A stretch of DNA of 64,000 bases from Limnohabitans sp. (GTDB taxonomy: Bacteria; Pseudomonadota; Gammaproteobacteria; Burkholderiales; Burkholderiaceae_C), in NCBI RefSeq assembly GCF_023910625.1, contig NZ_JAAVVW010000003.1, positions 1,984,001-2,048,000 on the forward strand, given 5' to 3'. Both the position numbers and the translations under genes were made by a program. Below, piece by piece: positions 12,752 to 20,860 of the stretch (positions are counted from its first letter, which is position 1; each line of letters begins with the position of its first letter). The notes beneath the pieces are model-generated. The model did not search any database and was not told where the DNA came from. It saw only the letters and a list, made by a program, of their open reading frames with translations.

Positions 12752-14076
12752 GCCGACGCATGAAACTGGCCATCGTGGGGTCTGGCATTTCCGGTCTGGC
12801 CGTGGCCCACACCCTGAAAGACCATGCCGACATCACCGTGTTCGAGGCGGGCGACTATTTTGGCGGCCACACCCACACGGTGGACATCACCTTGCCCACG
12901 CCCAAGGGCCCGATCACGCACGGCGTGGACACGGGTTTTTTGGTGTTCAACGAACGCACTTACCCCAATCTGATCAACCTGTTTGCTGAACTGCAGGTTG
13001 AAACCGCGCCGTCCAACATGTCTTTTTCGGTCAAGGTGCCGGGAGCGGTGAATGGCAAGACGCTGGAGTGGAGTGGCACCGACCTGAACAGCGTGTTCGC
13101 GCAGCGCGGCAACTTGGTCAACCCACGGTTTTGGCGCATGTTGGCCGATGTGATGCGCTTCAATGCGCTGTGCACACGCATCGCCAATGCCCAGCGCGAA
13201 CAAGACCTGCAGCAGCCGCTGGTCGAATTTTTGCGCACGCACAAGTTCAGCGCGTCTTTTCGCGACTGGTATTTCTTGCCCATGCTGGGCTGCATCTGGA
13301 GTTGCCCGACCGACCAGATGCTGCAATTTCCGGTGGCCACCATGATCCGGTTTTGCCACAACCACGGCCTGATCCAGGTGACCAACCGCCCGCAGTGGTT
13401 CAGCGTGGTGGGGGGTGCACGCCATTACGTCGAGAAAATTCTGGCGGGCGTGCACGACAAGCGCCTGAACACCCCGGTTCGTTTGATCGAGCGCGATGTG
13501 CAAGGCGTGCGCATCATCACCGACGGTCATGCCGAACGCTTTGACGAAGTGGTGATCGCCACCCACACCGACCAGGCGCTGTGTCTGCTGCGCGAGCCCT
13601 CAGGTGAGGAGCGCAAGGTGTTGGGCGACATCCGTTACCAAGACAACCGGGCCGTGCTGCACACCGATGCCAGCGTTTTGCCGGCCCACCCCAAGGCCTG
13701 GGCCGCCTGGAATTACGAACGCGCAGCCAGCACCGAGCGTGAGTCCTCGCGCGTGTGCCTGCATTACCTGCTCAACCGCTTGCAACGCATTCCGTTTGTC
13801 CAGCCGGTGGTGGTCTCGCTCAACCCATTGCAGCCCATCGACCCGTCCACCATCGTGGGCGAATACGACTACGCGCATCCGGTGTTTGACCTCAAAGCCA
13901 TCGACGCGCAAAAACGCGTGCCTTTGTTGCAAGGCCAGCGTCACACCTGGTACGCCGGGGCCTGGACGGGTTATGGCTTTCACGAAGACGGCCTCAAGTC
14001 GGGTCTGCAAGTGGGCCGCGCCTTGCTCAAGCAAATCCACGAGCAAGGAAGCAATCAGGAGGCGTTGGCCGCATGA
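12748..14076 (+). CDS. FAD-dependent amine-oxidase-type oxidoreductase
   Basis: 442 residues. It has an N-terminal Rossmann FAD site (AIVGSGISGLAVA, about 8-20) followed by FEAGDYFGGHTHTVD, and a C-terminal AGAWTGYGFHEDGLKSG FAD-closing motif. It belongs to the NAD(P)-binding amine oxidase group found next to CFA-type methyltransferases. In Rhodobacter sphaeroides a relative (UfaD) desaturates methylated fatty acyl chains on the way to furan fatty acids. The same role here is inference. It overlaps both neighbours by 4 bases. Confidence 0.88.
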   Translation: MSRRMKLAIVGSGISGLAVAHTLKDHADITVFEAGDYFGGHTHTVDITLPTPKGPITHGVDTGFLVFNERTYPNLINLFAELQVETAPSNMSFSVKVPGAVNGKTLEWSGTDLNSVFAQRGNLVNPRFWRMLADVMRFNALCTRIANAQREQDLQQPLVEFLRTHKFSASFRDWYFLPMLGCIWSCPTDQMLQFPVATMIRFCHNHGLIQVTNRPQWFSVVGGARHYVEKILAGVHDKRLNTPVRLIERDVQGVRIITDGHAERFDEVVIATHTDQALCLLREPSGEERKVLGDIRYQDNRAVLHTDASVLPAHPKAWAAWNYERAASTERESSRVCLHYLLNRLQRIPFVQPVVVSLNPLQPIDPSTIVGEYDYAHPVFDLKAIDAQKRVPLLQGQRHTWYAGAWTGYGFHEDGLKSGLQVGRALLKQIHEQGSNQEALAA

Positions 14077-14849
14077 CCATGACTCTCGCGCTCATCGGCT
14101 GGGGCCAGGTGCGTCACACGCGGCACCGCCCGGCCCACCACGCGTTCGTCTATCCAACCGCTTTTTTGCTGCTGCCGATGCGCAGCTTGAATGCCGGTGT
14201 GTGCCGCACCGATTTGGCCATCAACCGCCGCGCCTGGTTCGCCTTCCATGACGCCGACCATGGCGATGGCCGATCTGCAGACAAAGGCGGCGCGCTGGCC
14301 TGGCTCGATGAACTGCTGCACAAGGAAGGCATTCAGGGCGCCTCTGGCGAGGTCTGGTTACAGGCTTTCCCACGTGTGTTGGGCCATGCCTTCAAACCCG
14401 TGAGCTTCTGGTACGCCCACCGCATCGACGGCAGCTTGGCCGCCATCGTGGCCGAGGTGAACAACACCTTCGGCGAGCGCCATTGCTACCTCTTGCCCGA
14501 GCCGCAATACGGCCACACCTTGCGGGCTCACAAGGTGTTCCATGTCTCGCCCTTTTGCGATGTGCAAGGCGAATACCGTTTTCGTTTCATGCGCACGCAG
14601 CACCTGAGCCAGGACCGCATCGTGGCCCGCGTGGACCATGCCGATGCCAACGGCCCCCTGATTGACACCAGTTGGAGTGGCGTGCTGGAGCCTGCCACCC
14701 CGAGCACCCTGCGTCGCGTGATGTGGCGCTTCCCATTGCTGACCTTGGGGGTGATGGCACGCATCCACTGGCACGCCCTGTTGCTGTGGCTGAAAAAAGT
14801 GCCGTTTTGGCGCAAACCCGAGCCACCCCGCGATTTTGTGAGCCGATGA
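14073..14849 (+). CDS. DUF1365 family protein
   Basis: 258 residues. The family pattern HAFVYPTAFLLLPMRSL, VWLQAFPRVLGHAFKPVSFWYAHR, EVNNTFGERHCYLL and HKVFHVSPFCDVQGEYRFRF is clear. DUF1365 proteins lie next to the FAD oxidoreductase and CFA-type methyltransferase in many proteobacteria, which points to membrane-lipid modification. No catalytic residue can be named from sequence. It overlaps the oxidoreductase stop (ATGA). The methyltransferase starts 16 bases after its own stop. Confidence 0.9.
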   Translation: MTMTLALIGWGQVRHTRHRPAHHAFVYPTAFLLLPMRSLNAGVCRTDLAINRRAWFAFHDADHGDGRSADKGGALAWLDELLHKEGIQGASGEVWLQAFPRVLGHAFKPVSFWYAHRIDGSLAAIVAEVNNTFGERHCYLLPEPQYGHTLRAHKVFHVSPFCDVQGEYRFRFMRTQHLSQDRIVARVDHADANGPLIDTSWSGVLEPATPSTLRRVMWRFPLLTLGVMARIHWHALLLWLKKVPFWRKPEPPRDFVSR

Positions 14850-14865
14850 ACACTGCACCCACCAG

Positions 14866-16125
14866 ATGCCCAACACGATGAAAACCGCTGAACACACCAC
14901 CGCCCTGGGTGCCTCCGGCACTGCTGCACCCATGCCGCACAGCCGTTTGCCCAAAGCGGCCACACGTTTGCTCGCCCTGTTGACCCGATTGAAAGTCGGC
15001 ACGCTCACCCTGCACGCGCCCGATGGCAAGCTCCAGGTGTTCGGCACGCATGCCGCACCCTTTGCCGTTCTGCACCTCCACCGCTGGAAGGTGTGCGCCG
15101 AAGTGCTCAAGTCGGGCGACATCGGCTTTGCCGAGGGCTACATGTCGGGCGATTGGGACACGCCCGATCTGGCTGCCCTGCTGCGCCTGTTGATCGCCAA
15201 CCGCACGCAGATCGAGGGGGCGATTTACGGCCATTGGCTCGGGCGACTGGCTTACCGCATCAAGCACCTTCTCAACCGCAACAGCCGCAGCAACAGCCGC
15301 AAGAACATCCACGCGCATTACGACCTGGGTAACGCTTTTTATAAGCTGTGGCTGGACGACACGATGAACTATTCTTCGGCCTGGTTTGCGGGTGATAAAA
15401 CACAAACCATGGACGATGCCCAAAAAGCCAAAGTACGCCGCGCCTTGCGCATGGTGAACACCCAGCAGGGCGACCGGGTGCTGGAGATCGGCTGCGGCTG
15501 GGGTGCATTGGCCGAATCGGCCACCACCGAATTTGGGGCACACATCACCGGCGTGACCTTGTCCACCGAACAGTTGGCTTTTGCCAAGGCACGCATGAAA
15601 TGGCAAGGGGTGCAGCAACAAGCCGATTTGCGCCTTCAGGACTACCGCGACATTCAGGACAGCCCCTACGATGCGATTTGCTCCATCGAGATGATCGAAG
15701 CCGTTGGCCAGGCCTATTGGTCCACCTACTTTCAAACCATCAACCGCTTGCTCAAGCCCGGTGGTCGCGCCTGCATCCAAAGCATCACCATCGACGACGC
15801 CTTGTTTGACCGCTATGTGCTTTCCACCGACTTCATCCAGCAATACATCTTTCCGGGTGGTTGCCTGCCCAGCCCCAGCGAGTTCCGAAAACAGGCGCAG
15901 GCCGCGGGATTGCAAGTGGTCGATGAGCTGAAATTTGGTCCGGATTACGCAGAGACCCTGCGCCGCTGGCGCGACAACTTCATGTCGCAGATCAATGATG
16001 TGCGTACGCTGAATTTCGACAACCGCTTTATCAGGCTGTGGGAGTTCTACCTGGCTTATTGCGAGGCAGCATTCGATGAGGCCAACATCGATGTGATTCA
16101 GTTCACCTTGGCCAAACCGGCTTGA
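14866..16125 (+). CDS. cyclopropane-fatty-acyl-phospholipid synthase-family methyltransferase
   Basis: 419 residues. An N-terminal lipid-binding region is followed by a SAM-dependent methyltransferase with HYDLGNAFYKLWLDDTMNYSSAWF, motif I VLEIGCGWGALAE (about 205-217) and YDAICSIEMIEAVGQ. It acts on unsaturated acyl chains of membrane phospholipids, either cyclopropanating them or, as with the related UfaM, methylating them. Context beside the FAD oxidoreductase and DUF1365 favours the modified-lipid pathway over a housekeeping Cfa. An alternative start is the ATG at 14878. Confidence 0.92.
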   Translation: MPNTMKTAEHTTALGASGTAAPMPHSRLPKAATRLLALLTRLKVGTLTLHAPDGKLQVFGTHAAPFAVLHLHRWKVCAEVLKSGDIGFAEGYMSGDWDTPDLAALLRLLIANRTQIEGAIYGHWLGRLAYRIKHLLNRNSRSNSRKNIHAHYDLGNAFYKLWLDDTMNYSSAWFAGDKTQTMDDAQKAKVRRALRMVNTQQGDRVLEIGCGWGALAESATTEFGAHITGVTLSTEQLAFAKARMKWQGVQQQADLRLQDYRDIQDSPYDAICSIEMIEAVGQAYWSTYFQTINRLLKPGGRACIQSITIDDALFDRYVLSTDFIQQYIFPGGCLPSPSEFRKQAQAAGLQVVDELKFGPDYAETLRRWRDNFMSQINDVRTLNFDNRFIRLWEFYLAYCEAAFDEANIDVIQFTLAKPA

Positions 16126-16739
16126 ACCCCATGCCTGCCACATTGACCACCGTCACACCCAGGCCGACTCAATGGGCCTTGCGCGGCGCACTGCTCGTTG
16201 TCTTTTGGCTCATGCTGGGGCAGGTGCAAGCGCAAAGCAGCACCGTAGCCAGTCCCAATGCCGCCTACATCCGGCCCGAAGTGGCGGCATTGGGTGGTGT
16301 GGTGCCCACTGCTCCGGTGCGCTTACGGGTTTGGGGTTTCGAGGTGTATGACGCTCGGCTGTGGACCCCTCGGGGCTTTCGCCACAGCCAAGCCATGCAA
16401 CATCCGTTTGCACTGGAGCTGCAATACCTGCGCAAGCTGGAAGGCTCGGCCATTGCCAGCCGCTCGATCGAAGAGATGCGACGTTTGGGGAGCTTCAGCG
16501 AGGCTCAGGCCCAAAGCTGGCTGAACGCCTTGCGTGAGTTGTTTCCCAATGTTGCTCCGGGCGAACGCATCACGGGCATCAATTTGCCGGGTGTGGGTGC
16601 AGAATTTTGGGTCAACGGCCAGCGTGCAGGTTTGGTCAAAGACGAGAACTTTGCACGCTTGTTCTTTGGTATCTGGCTGGATGAACGAACGTCCGAGCCC
16701 AAGATGCGCGCGCAATTGTTGCAAGGCTTGCAGCCTTGA
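16122..16739 (+). CDS. chalcone isomerase-like family protein, exported
   Basis: 205 residues if translation starts at the TTG overlapping the previous stop (TTGA), or 202 from the ATG at 16131. A signal peptide runs to about residue 38 (LLVVFWLMLGQVQAQ). The body has the chalcone-isomerase-like pattern LRVWGFEVYDARLWTP, FALELQYLRKLEG and FFGIWLDERTSEPKMRAQLL. Bacterial members of this fold are not shown to isomerise flavonoids; some bind fatty acids, which would suit this cluster. Confidence 0.85.
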   Translation: MNPMPATLTTVTPRPTQWALRGALLVVFWLMLGQVQAQSSTVASPNAAYIRPEVAALGGVVPTAPVRLRVWGFEVYDARLWTPRGFRHSQAMQHPFALELQYLRKLEGSAIASRSIEEMRRLGSFSEAQAQSWLNALRELFPNVAPGERITGINLPGVGAEFWVNGQRAGLVKDENFARLFFGIWLDERTSEPKMRAQLLQGLQP

Positions 16740-18067
16740 ACTCCACCCCCGCCACGGCTACACCCCGGCTGCAGCGCAATGCTGCTGCAGCCTACGGCTT
16801 GTTGGGTTTGCCCCTGGCTTTTGTGGCCTTGCCGGTGTATGTGCATTTGCCCAATTTGTACGGCCAGCAATACGGCGTGCCTTTGGCGGCTTTGGGTGCG
16901 GTGCTCCTGCTCAGCCGCAGCATCGACGCGGTGGTGGACCCCTGGCTGGGACGTTGGGGTGATCGTCTGTACCGCCATTCCTGGGGCGCAGTGTGGCTGG
17001 CCGCCATCCTGATGGCGGTGTTGGTGGCCTTGGGCTTTGCGGCCGCGTTCTTTCCGCCGGCAGCCGCCCTGTCGCCTTCGGGTTTGCTGGTGTGGGTGGG
17101 CTGCGCCCTCACGCTCAGCCACTTGGCCTACAGTGGTTTGGGCATATTGCATCAGGCTTGGGCTGCCCGTCAGGGCGGGGGCGGCATCGCGCAAAGCCGC
17201 TGGGTAGCCTGGCGAGAAGGCTTTGCCCTGGTGGGCGTTTTGCTGGCGTCAGCACTGCCAGCCCTTTGGGGCTGGACCTTGACCACCGCTTTGTTGATCG
17301 TCATGTTGGTGGCAGGTTTGTTCACATGGCAACGCACGGCCCAAAATGCGATAGCAGTGAACGTGCCCATGGCTCAAGCCCATGAGCACAGCAGCCTTTG
17401 GCAACCGTGGCAACACCCCGGTTTTCGTCGCCTGTTGATGGTGTTCATGCTCAACGGCCTCGCCAGCGCCGTGCCAGCCACCTTGGTGCTGTTTTTTGTG
17501 CAGGACCGCCTGCAGGCGCCCAAGGCCATGGAGCCTTTGTTTCTGGGCTTGTACTTTGCCGCTGGAGCCCTGTCATTTCCGCTTTGGCTGAAGGTGATTG
17601 ACCGCATCGGCTTGCTTCGCACTTGGGCCGTGGGAATGGCTCTTTCGGTGCTGGCTTTTGTGAGCGTGATCTCGCTGGGCGCGGGTGACACCATCGGATT
17701 TTTGCTGATCTGCGCCCTGTCGGGCATGGCGTTGGGGGCCGACCTCACAGTACCCGGCGCACTGCTCAATCAGTTGATTGACCGCTGCGGAGAGCGGGGT
17801 CGCACAGACGGCGCCTTCATGGGGTGGTGGAATCTGGCCACCAAACTCAATCTGGCTTTGGCTGCAGGCCTCTCATTGCCATTGTTGGGTTTATGGGGCT
17901 ACGCACCGGGCCAACAAGATGAACATGCCGTGCTGGCGCTGAGCTTGGCGTATGGCCTTCTGCCTTGTGTGCTCAAGCTGCTGGCCGCACTGGCCTTGTA
18001 CTTGGGCCTGATGCGCCGACCTGATCTGGTTTTGATAACGCCATCCACGGTTACCCCTTCGGCATGA
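16736..18067 (+). CDS. GPH/MFS-type transporter
   Basis: 443 residues with about 12 hydrophobic segments. The glycoside-pentoside-hexuronide carrier signature SRSIDAVVDPWLGRWGDRL lies at about 61-79, and a DLTVPGALLNQLIDRCGERGR loop follows. Translation must begin at a TTG (16736) that overlaps the previous stop, since no ATG is near. A GPH-type carrier occurs in the equivalent Rhodobacter sigmaE-ChrR cluster. The substrate is unknown; a lipid or lipid precursor is a reasonable guess from context. Confidence 0.88.
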   Translation: MNSTPATATPRLQRNAAAAYGLLGLPLAFVALPVYVHLPNLYGQQYGVPLAALGAVLLLSRSIDAVVDPWLGRWGDRLYRHSWGAVWLAAILMAVLVALGFAAAFFPPAAALSPSGLLVWVGCALTLSHLAYSGLGILHQAWAARQGGGGIAQSRWVAWREGFALVGVLLASALPALWGWTLTTALLIVMLVAGLFTWQRTAQNAIAVNVPMAQAHEHSSLWQPWQHPGFRRLLMVFMLNGLASAVPATLVLFFVQDRLQAPKAMEPLFLGLYFAAGALSFPLWLKVIDRIGLLRTWAVGMALSVLAFVSVISLGAGDTIGFLLICALSGMALGADLTVPGALLNQLIDRCGERGRTDGAFMGWWNLATKLNLALAAGLSLPLLGLWGYAPGQQDEHAVLALSLAYGLLPCVLKLLAALALYLGLMRRPDLVLITPSTVTPSA

Positions 18068-18099
18068 GCCGCCTCGACATTCCACCACGGGATCTTTCC

Positions 18100-18702
18100 A
18101 TGCACCCCAACAACCACCTGATTCACCGCCGCACCGCCCTGACCCGTCTGGCCGCCTGGCCTGCAGTGGCCACCTTGGCGACCATGCCTTTTCTGTCCGG
18201 CTGCGCGGGTCCGCAAGTGCAAGGCTATGCGCAAGAAAGACCTCTGCTGGATCTGCGCACCTACTTCACCGGAACCATCGACGCGTGGGGCGTGTTCACC
18301 GACCGCAGCGGCCAGGTCGTCAAACGTTTCACCGTGGTGATGGACTGCTCCTGGAGTGGAGACGAGGGTGTTCTCGATGAGGCTTTTGTGTACTCGGATG
18401 GCACCAAGGAACGTCGAATCTGGAGACTCAAGGCCGGGCCAAACGGCAGCTACACAGGCCGCGCTGACGATGTGGTGGGCGAGGCCACGGGCCAGGTCAG
18501 CGGCAACGCCTTTCGATGGGGCTACACATTGGCGTTGCCGGTCGATGGCCGCATCTGGCATGTGGATTTCGATGACTGGATGTTCCTGATGGACGACCGC
18601 GTCATGCTCAACAAAGCCACCATGAGCAAATGGGGCATCAAGCTGGGCGAAGTCACGCTGTCCTTCACACGCCGAACTCCCTTGGTGGCCAAGTCTGGTT
18701 GA
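18100..18702 (+). CDS. DUF3833 lipoprotein
   Basis: 200 residues from the ATG at 18100. The signal has a twin-arginine-like RRTALTRLAAW and a lipobox LSGC (Cys about residue 35). The mature part shows DUF3833 features: LRTYFTGTIDAWGVFTDRSGQVVKRF, WRLKAGPNGSYTGRADDVVGEATG and DDWMFLMDDRVMLNKA. Lipidated envelope protein, probably lipocalin-like beta structure. A further in-frame ATG at 18064 overlaps the transporter stop and could be the true start. Confidence 0.85.
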   Translation: MHPNNHLIHRRTALTRLAAWPAVATLATMPFLSGCAGPQVQGYAQERPLLDLRTYFTGTIDAWGVFTDRSGQVVKRFTVVMDCSWSGDEGVLDEAFVYSDGTKERRIWRLKAGPNGSYTGRADDVVGEATGQVSGNAFRWGYTLALPVDGRIWHVDFDDWMFLMDDRVMLNKATMSKWGIKLGEVTLSFTRRTPLVAKSG

Positions 18703-19559
18703 TGCACATGAATACCAACCTATTGGCCACAGCCCGAAACACTTCAGAAGGCCTGCCATCGCCACCCTTGGTCGCGCCTCGCAGTTGGTTGCAACTCAAC
18801 ACGCCCATCACCGACTGGCATGGCCGCCGAGTCTGGTTGGTGGGGGCATCCACGGGCATTGGCCTGGCCTGTGCACAGGCTTTGCGTGCTGCCGGCGCCC
18901 AAGTAGTAGTGTCTGCCCGCAACGCACAAGGCGTGCAGGATTGGGCAGCACAAGACGAGGGGGTGCAATGGCGGGCACTGGATGTGAGCGATCCTGCTCA
19001 GGTCCAGAGCACGGCCAGTGCCCTGCTCGCAGAGGGTCCGCTGAGCATGGTGGTTTATGCCGCCGGTTATTACCGCGCCCAACGGGCCACAGCGATCGAT
19101 CTGGATGAATTGCTGCAACACGACAAAGTCAATTACCAAGGCGCGTTGCAAGTAATCCATGCGGTATTGCCGGGTATGCTGGCACACAAAAAAGGGCACA
19201 TCAGCTTGCTCAGCAGCGTGGCGGGTTGGCGCGGGCTGCCCAACGGACTGGCTTATGGCCCCACCAAAGCAGCGCTCACCCACTTGGCGGAGACCCTTTA
19301 CATGGACCTGCAAGACCAGGGCATTGGTGTGAGCGTGGTCAACCCCGGCTTTGTGGCCACCCCGCTCACAGCCCAGAATCAGTTCACCATGCCGGCCTTG
19401 ATCAGCCCCGAAGAAGCGGCTCGCGAGATGCTCAAGGGCTGGGGCAAAGGCCAATTTGATATCCATTTCCCCAAGCGCTTCACCCTTTGGCTGAAGTTGC
19501 TGCGCTTGCTGCCCTACCGCCTGTACTTCCCCTTGGTGCGCAAGTTCACGGGACTGTGA
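18702..19559 (+). CDS. short-chain dehydrogenase/reductase
   Basis: 285 residues. It has a Rossmann NAD(P) site VWLVGASTGIGLA (about 44-56), NAG-like YAAGYY and the catalytic Ser...YGPTKAA (Tyr-x-x-x-Lys) near 185-190, then NPGFVATPL. A C-terminal LKLLRLLPYRLYFPLVRKF stretch may contact membrane. It starts at a TGATG overlap with the DUF3833 gene. An SDR also closes the corresponding Rhodobacter cluster. The substrate is unknown. Confidence 0.9.
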   Translation: MHMNTNLLATARNTSEGLPSPPLVAPRSWLQLNTPITDWHGRRVWLVGASTGIGLACAQALRAAGAQVVVSARNAQGVQDWAAQDEGVQWRALDVSDPAQVQSTASALLAEGPLSMVVYAAGYYRAQRATAIDLDELLQHDKVNYQGALQVIHAVLPGMLAHKKGHISLLSSVAGWRGLPNGLAYGPTKAALTHLAETLYMDLQDQGIGVSVVNPGFVATPLTAQNQFTMPALISPEEAAREMLKGWGKGQFDIHFPKRFTLWLKLLRLLPYRLYFPLVRKFTGL

Positions 19560-19579
19560 GCCCGAATGGAAAGCCACAC

Positions 19580-20014
19580 ATGAAAAGCCGACAAGCCACT
19601 GAAAACTTGGCCACTTTTTTTGAAACCTTGTCGCCACAAAGCGTGGCGCAGCTGCACACGATTTATGACGCGCAAGCCCGCTTCAAAGACCCCTTCAACG
19701 AGGTGCAAGGCCTGCCCGAGATCGAGCGAATTTTTCGGCACATGTACGTGGCACTGGACCAGCCGCACTTTGTCGTGACCGGTCAGGTGGTGGACGGTGC
19801 CCAAGCCTTTTTGACCTGGGAATTCCGCTTTCGCTTCAAGCGCTTTGACACCACCACCTTGCAAGCCGTGCGCGGTGCCAGCCATGTGGTGTTCAACGAG
19901 CAGGGTTTGGTGACCATGCACCGCGATTATTGGGATGCTGCCGAAGAGCTGTACGAAAAACTGCCCTTAGTGGGTGGGGTGATGCGTTGGCTCAAAAGGC
20001 GCGCCAATACCTGA
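19580..20014 (+). CDS. NTF2-like (SnoaL-type) protein
   Basis: 144 residues from MKSRQATENLATFFETL. The fold pattern is NTF2-like: helix, ARFKDPFNEVQGLPEIERIFRHMY, TWEFRFRFKRFD and HVVFNEQGLVTMHRDYWDAAEELY. It lies 20 bases after the SDR and is the last gene of the cluster. Such proteins occur with DUF3833 and SDR genes in proteobacterial lipid/oxidative clusters. Enzymatic versus binding role cannot be decided. Confidence 0.85.
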   Translation: MKSRQATENLATFFETLSPQSVAQLHTIYDAQARFKDPFNEVQGLPEIERIFRHMYVALDQPHFVVTGQVVDGAQAFLTWEFRFRFKRFDTTTLQAVRGASHVVFNEQGLVTMHRDYWDAAEELYEKLPLVGGVMRWLKRRANT

Positions 20015-20123
20015 GGCCGATAGGCGCGCTGTGGCCTTTTGGCAAAGGCATGCAGCGGTCAATCTGCTGGAATTTGAATCAATCAACGCACTTCAACACG
20101 TCGGCTGAGCGCGGGCCAACAAA

Positions 20124-20738
20124 TCAAGCGGGCAGACTGCCCTGAAAGCTTGGGCGCTGGGCCAGCTTGTCATGGAGCTTGTGCAGATTGGGGTGTGGTG
20201 TTCGCCAGTCCATCTGTGGGAACCTGAAATCCAGATAAGTCAAGGCACAATCCACGGCAATGTCGGACAAACTCAGATAGACACCGCAGCAAAACGCCTT
20301 GTCGCCCAAGCCATGGTCCATGGCCTTCAGGGCGTGCTGGATTTTGTCCAACTGACGGTCGATCCAGGCTTGGCTGCGCTGGCTGTCTTGGCGCTCGGTC
20401 CAGACCGCTTCCATGCGCGCCAGCAAGGCCGCATCCAGTAGGCCATCGGCCAAAGCCTCCCAAGTTTTCACCTCTGCGCGTTCACGCCCTGCTGTAGGGA
20501 TCAACTTGCCCACAGGAGACAAGGTGTCCAGATATTCAACGATCACGCGCGAATCGAACACCGCTTCACCGCCTTCCATCACCAAGCACGGCACCTTGCC
20601 CAAGGGGTTGGTGGCGTGAATGCTGGTCTGTGCGGACCAAACATCTTCGGTGACAAACTGGTAGTCCAGTTTTTTTTCGGCCATGACGATGCGCACCTTG
20701 CGAACATAAGGACTGGTGACGGAGCCGATGAGTTTCAT
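20124..20738 (-). CDS. glutathione S-transferase family protein
   Basis: 204 residues. An N-terminal thioredoxin-like domain (MKLIGSVTSPYVRKVRIVMAEK, NPLGKVPCLVMEGG, VFDSRVIVEYLD) is followed by an all-helical C-terminal domain (FCCGVYLSLSDIAVDCALTYLD). Ser in TSPYVR is the probable glutathione-activating residue. It is divergent from purB, with a 122-base gap. Its specific substrate is not predictable. Confidence 0.93.
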   Translation of the reverse strand: MKLIGSVTSPYVRKVRIVMAEKKLDYQFVTEDVWSAQTSIHATNPLGKVPCLVMEGGEAVFDSRVIVEYLDTLSPVGKLIPTAGRERAEVKTWEALADGLLDAALLARMEAVWTERQDSQRSQAWIDRQLDKIQHALKAMDHGLGDKAFCCGVYLSLSDIAVDCALTYLDFRFPQMDWRTPHPNLHKLHDKLAQRPSFQGSLPA

Positions 20739-20860
20739 AGAAGAGGTGTTGGTGCCAATGAACGATGGCCGATTCTAGGTGAAACACGTGCGGATTTCCC
20801 TCTTGCCCATGTATTTGGGAAAGAGGCTGGTTGCAGAGTGGCGGGAATTACAATCAAAGG

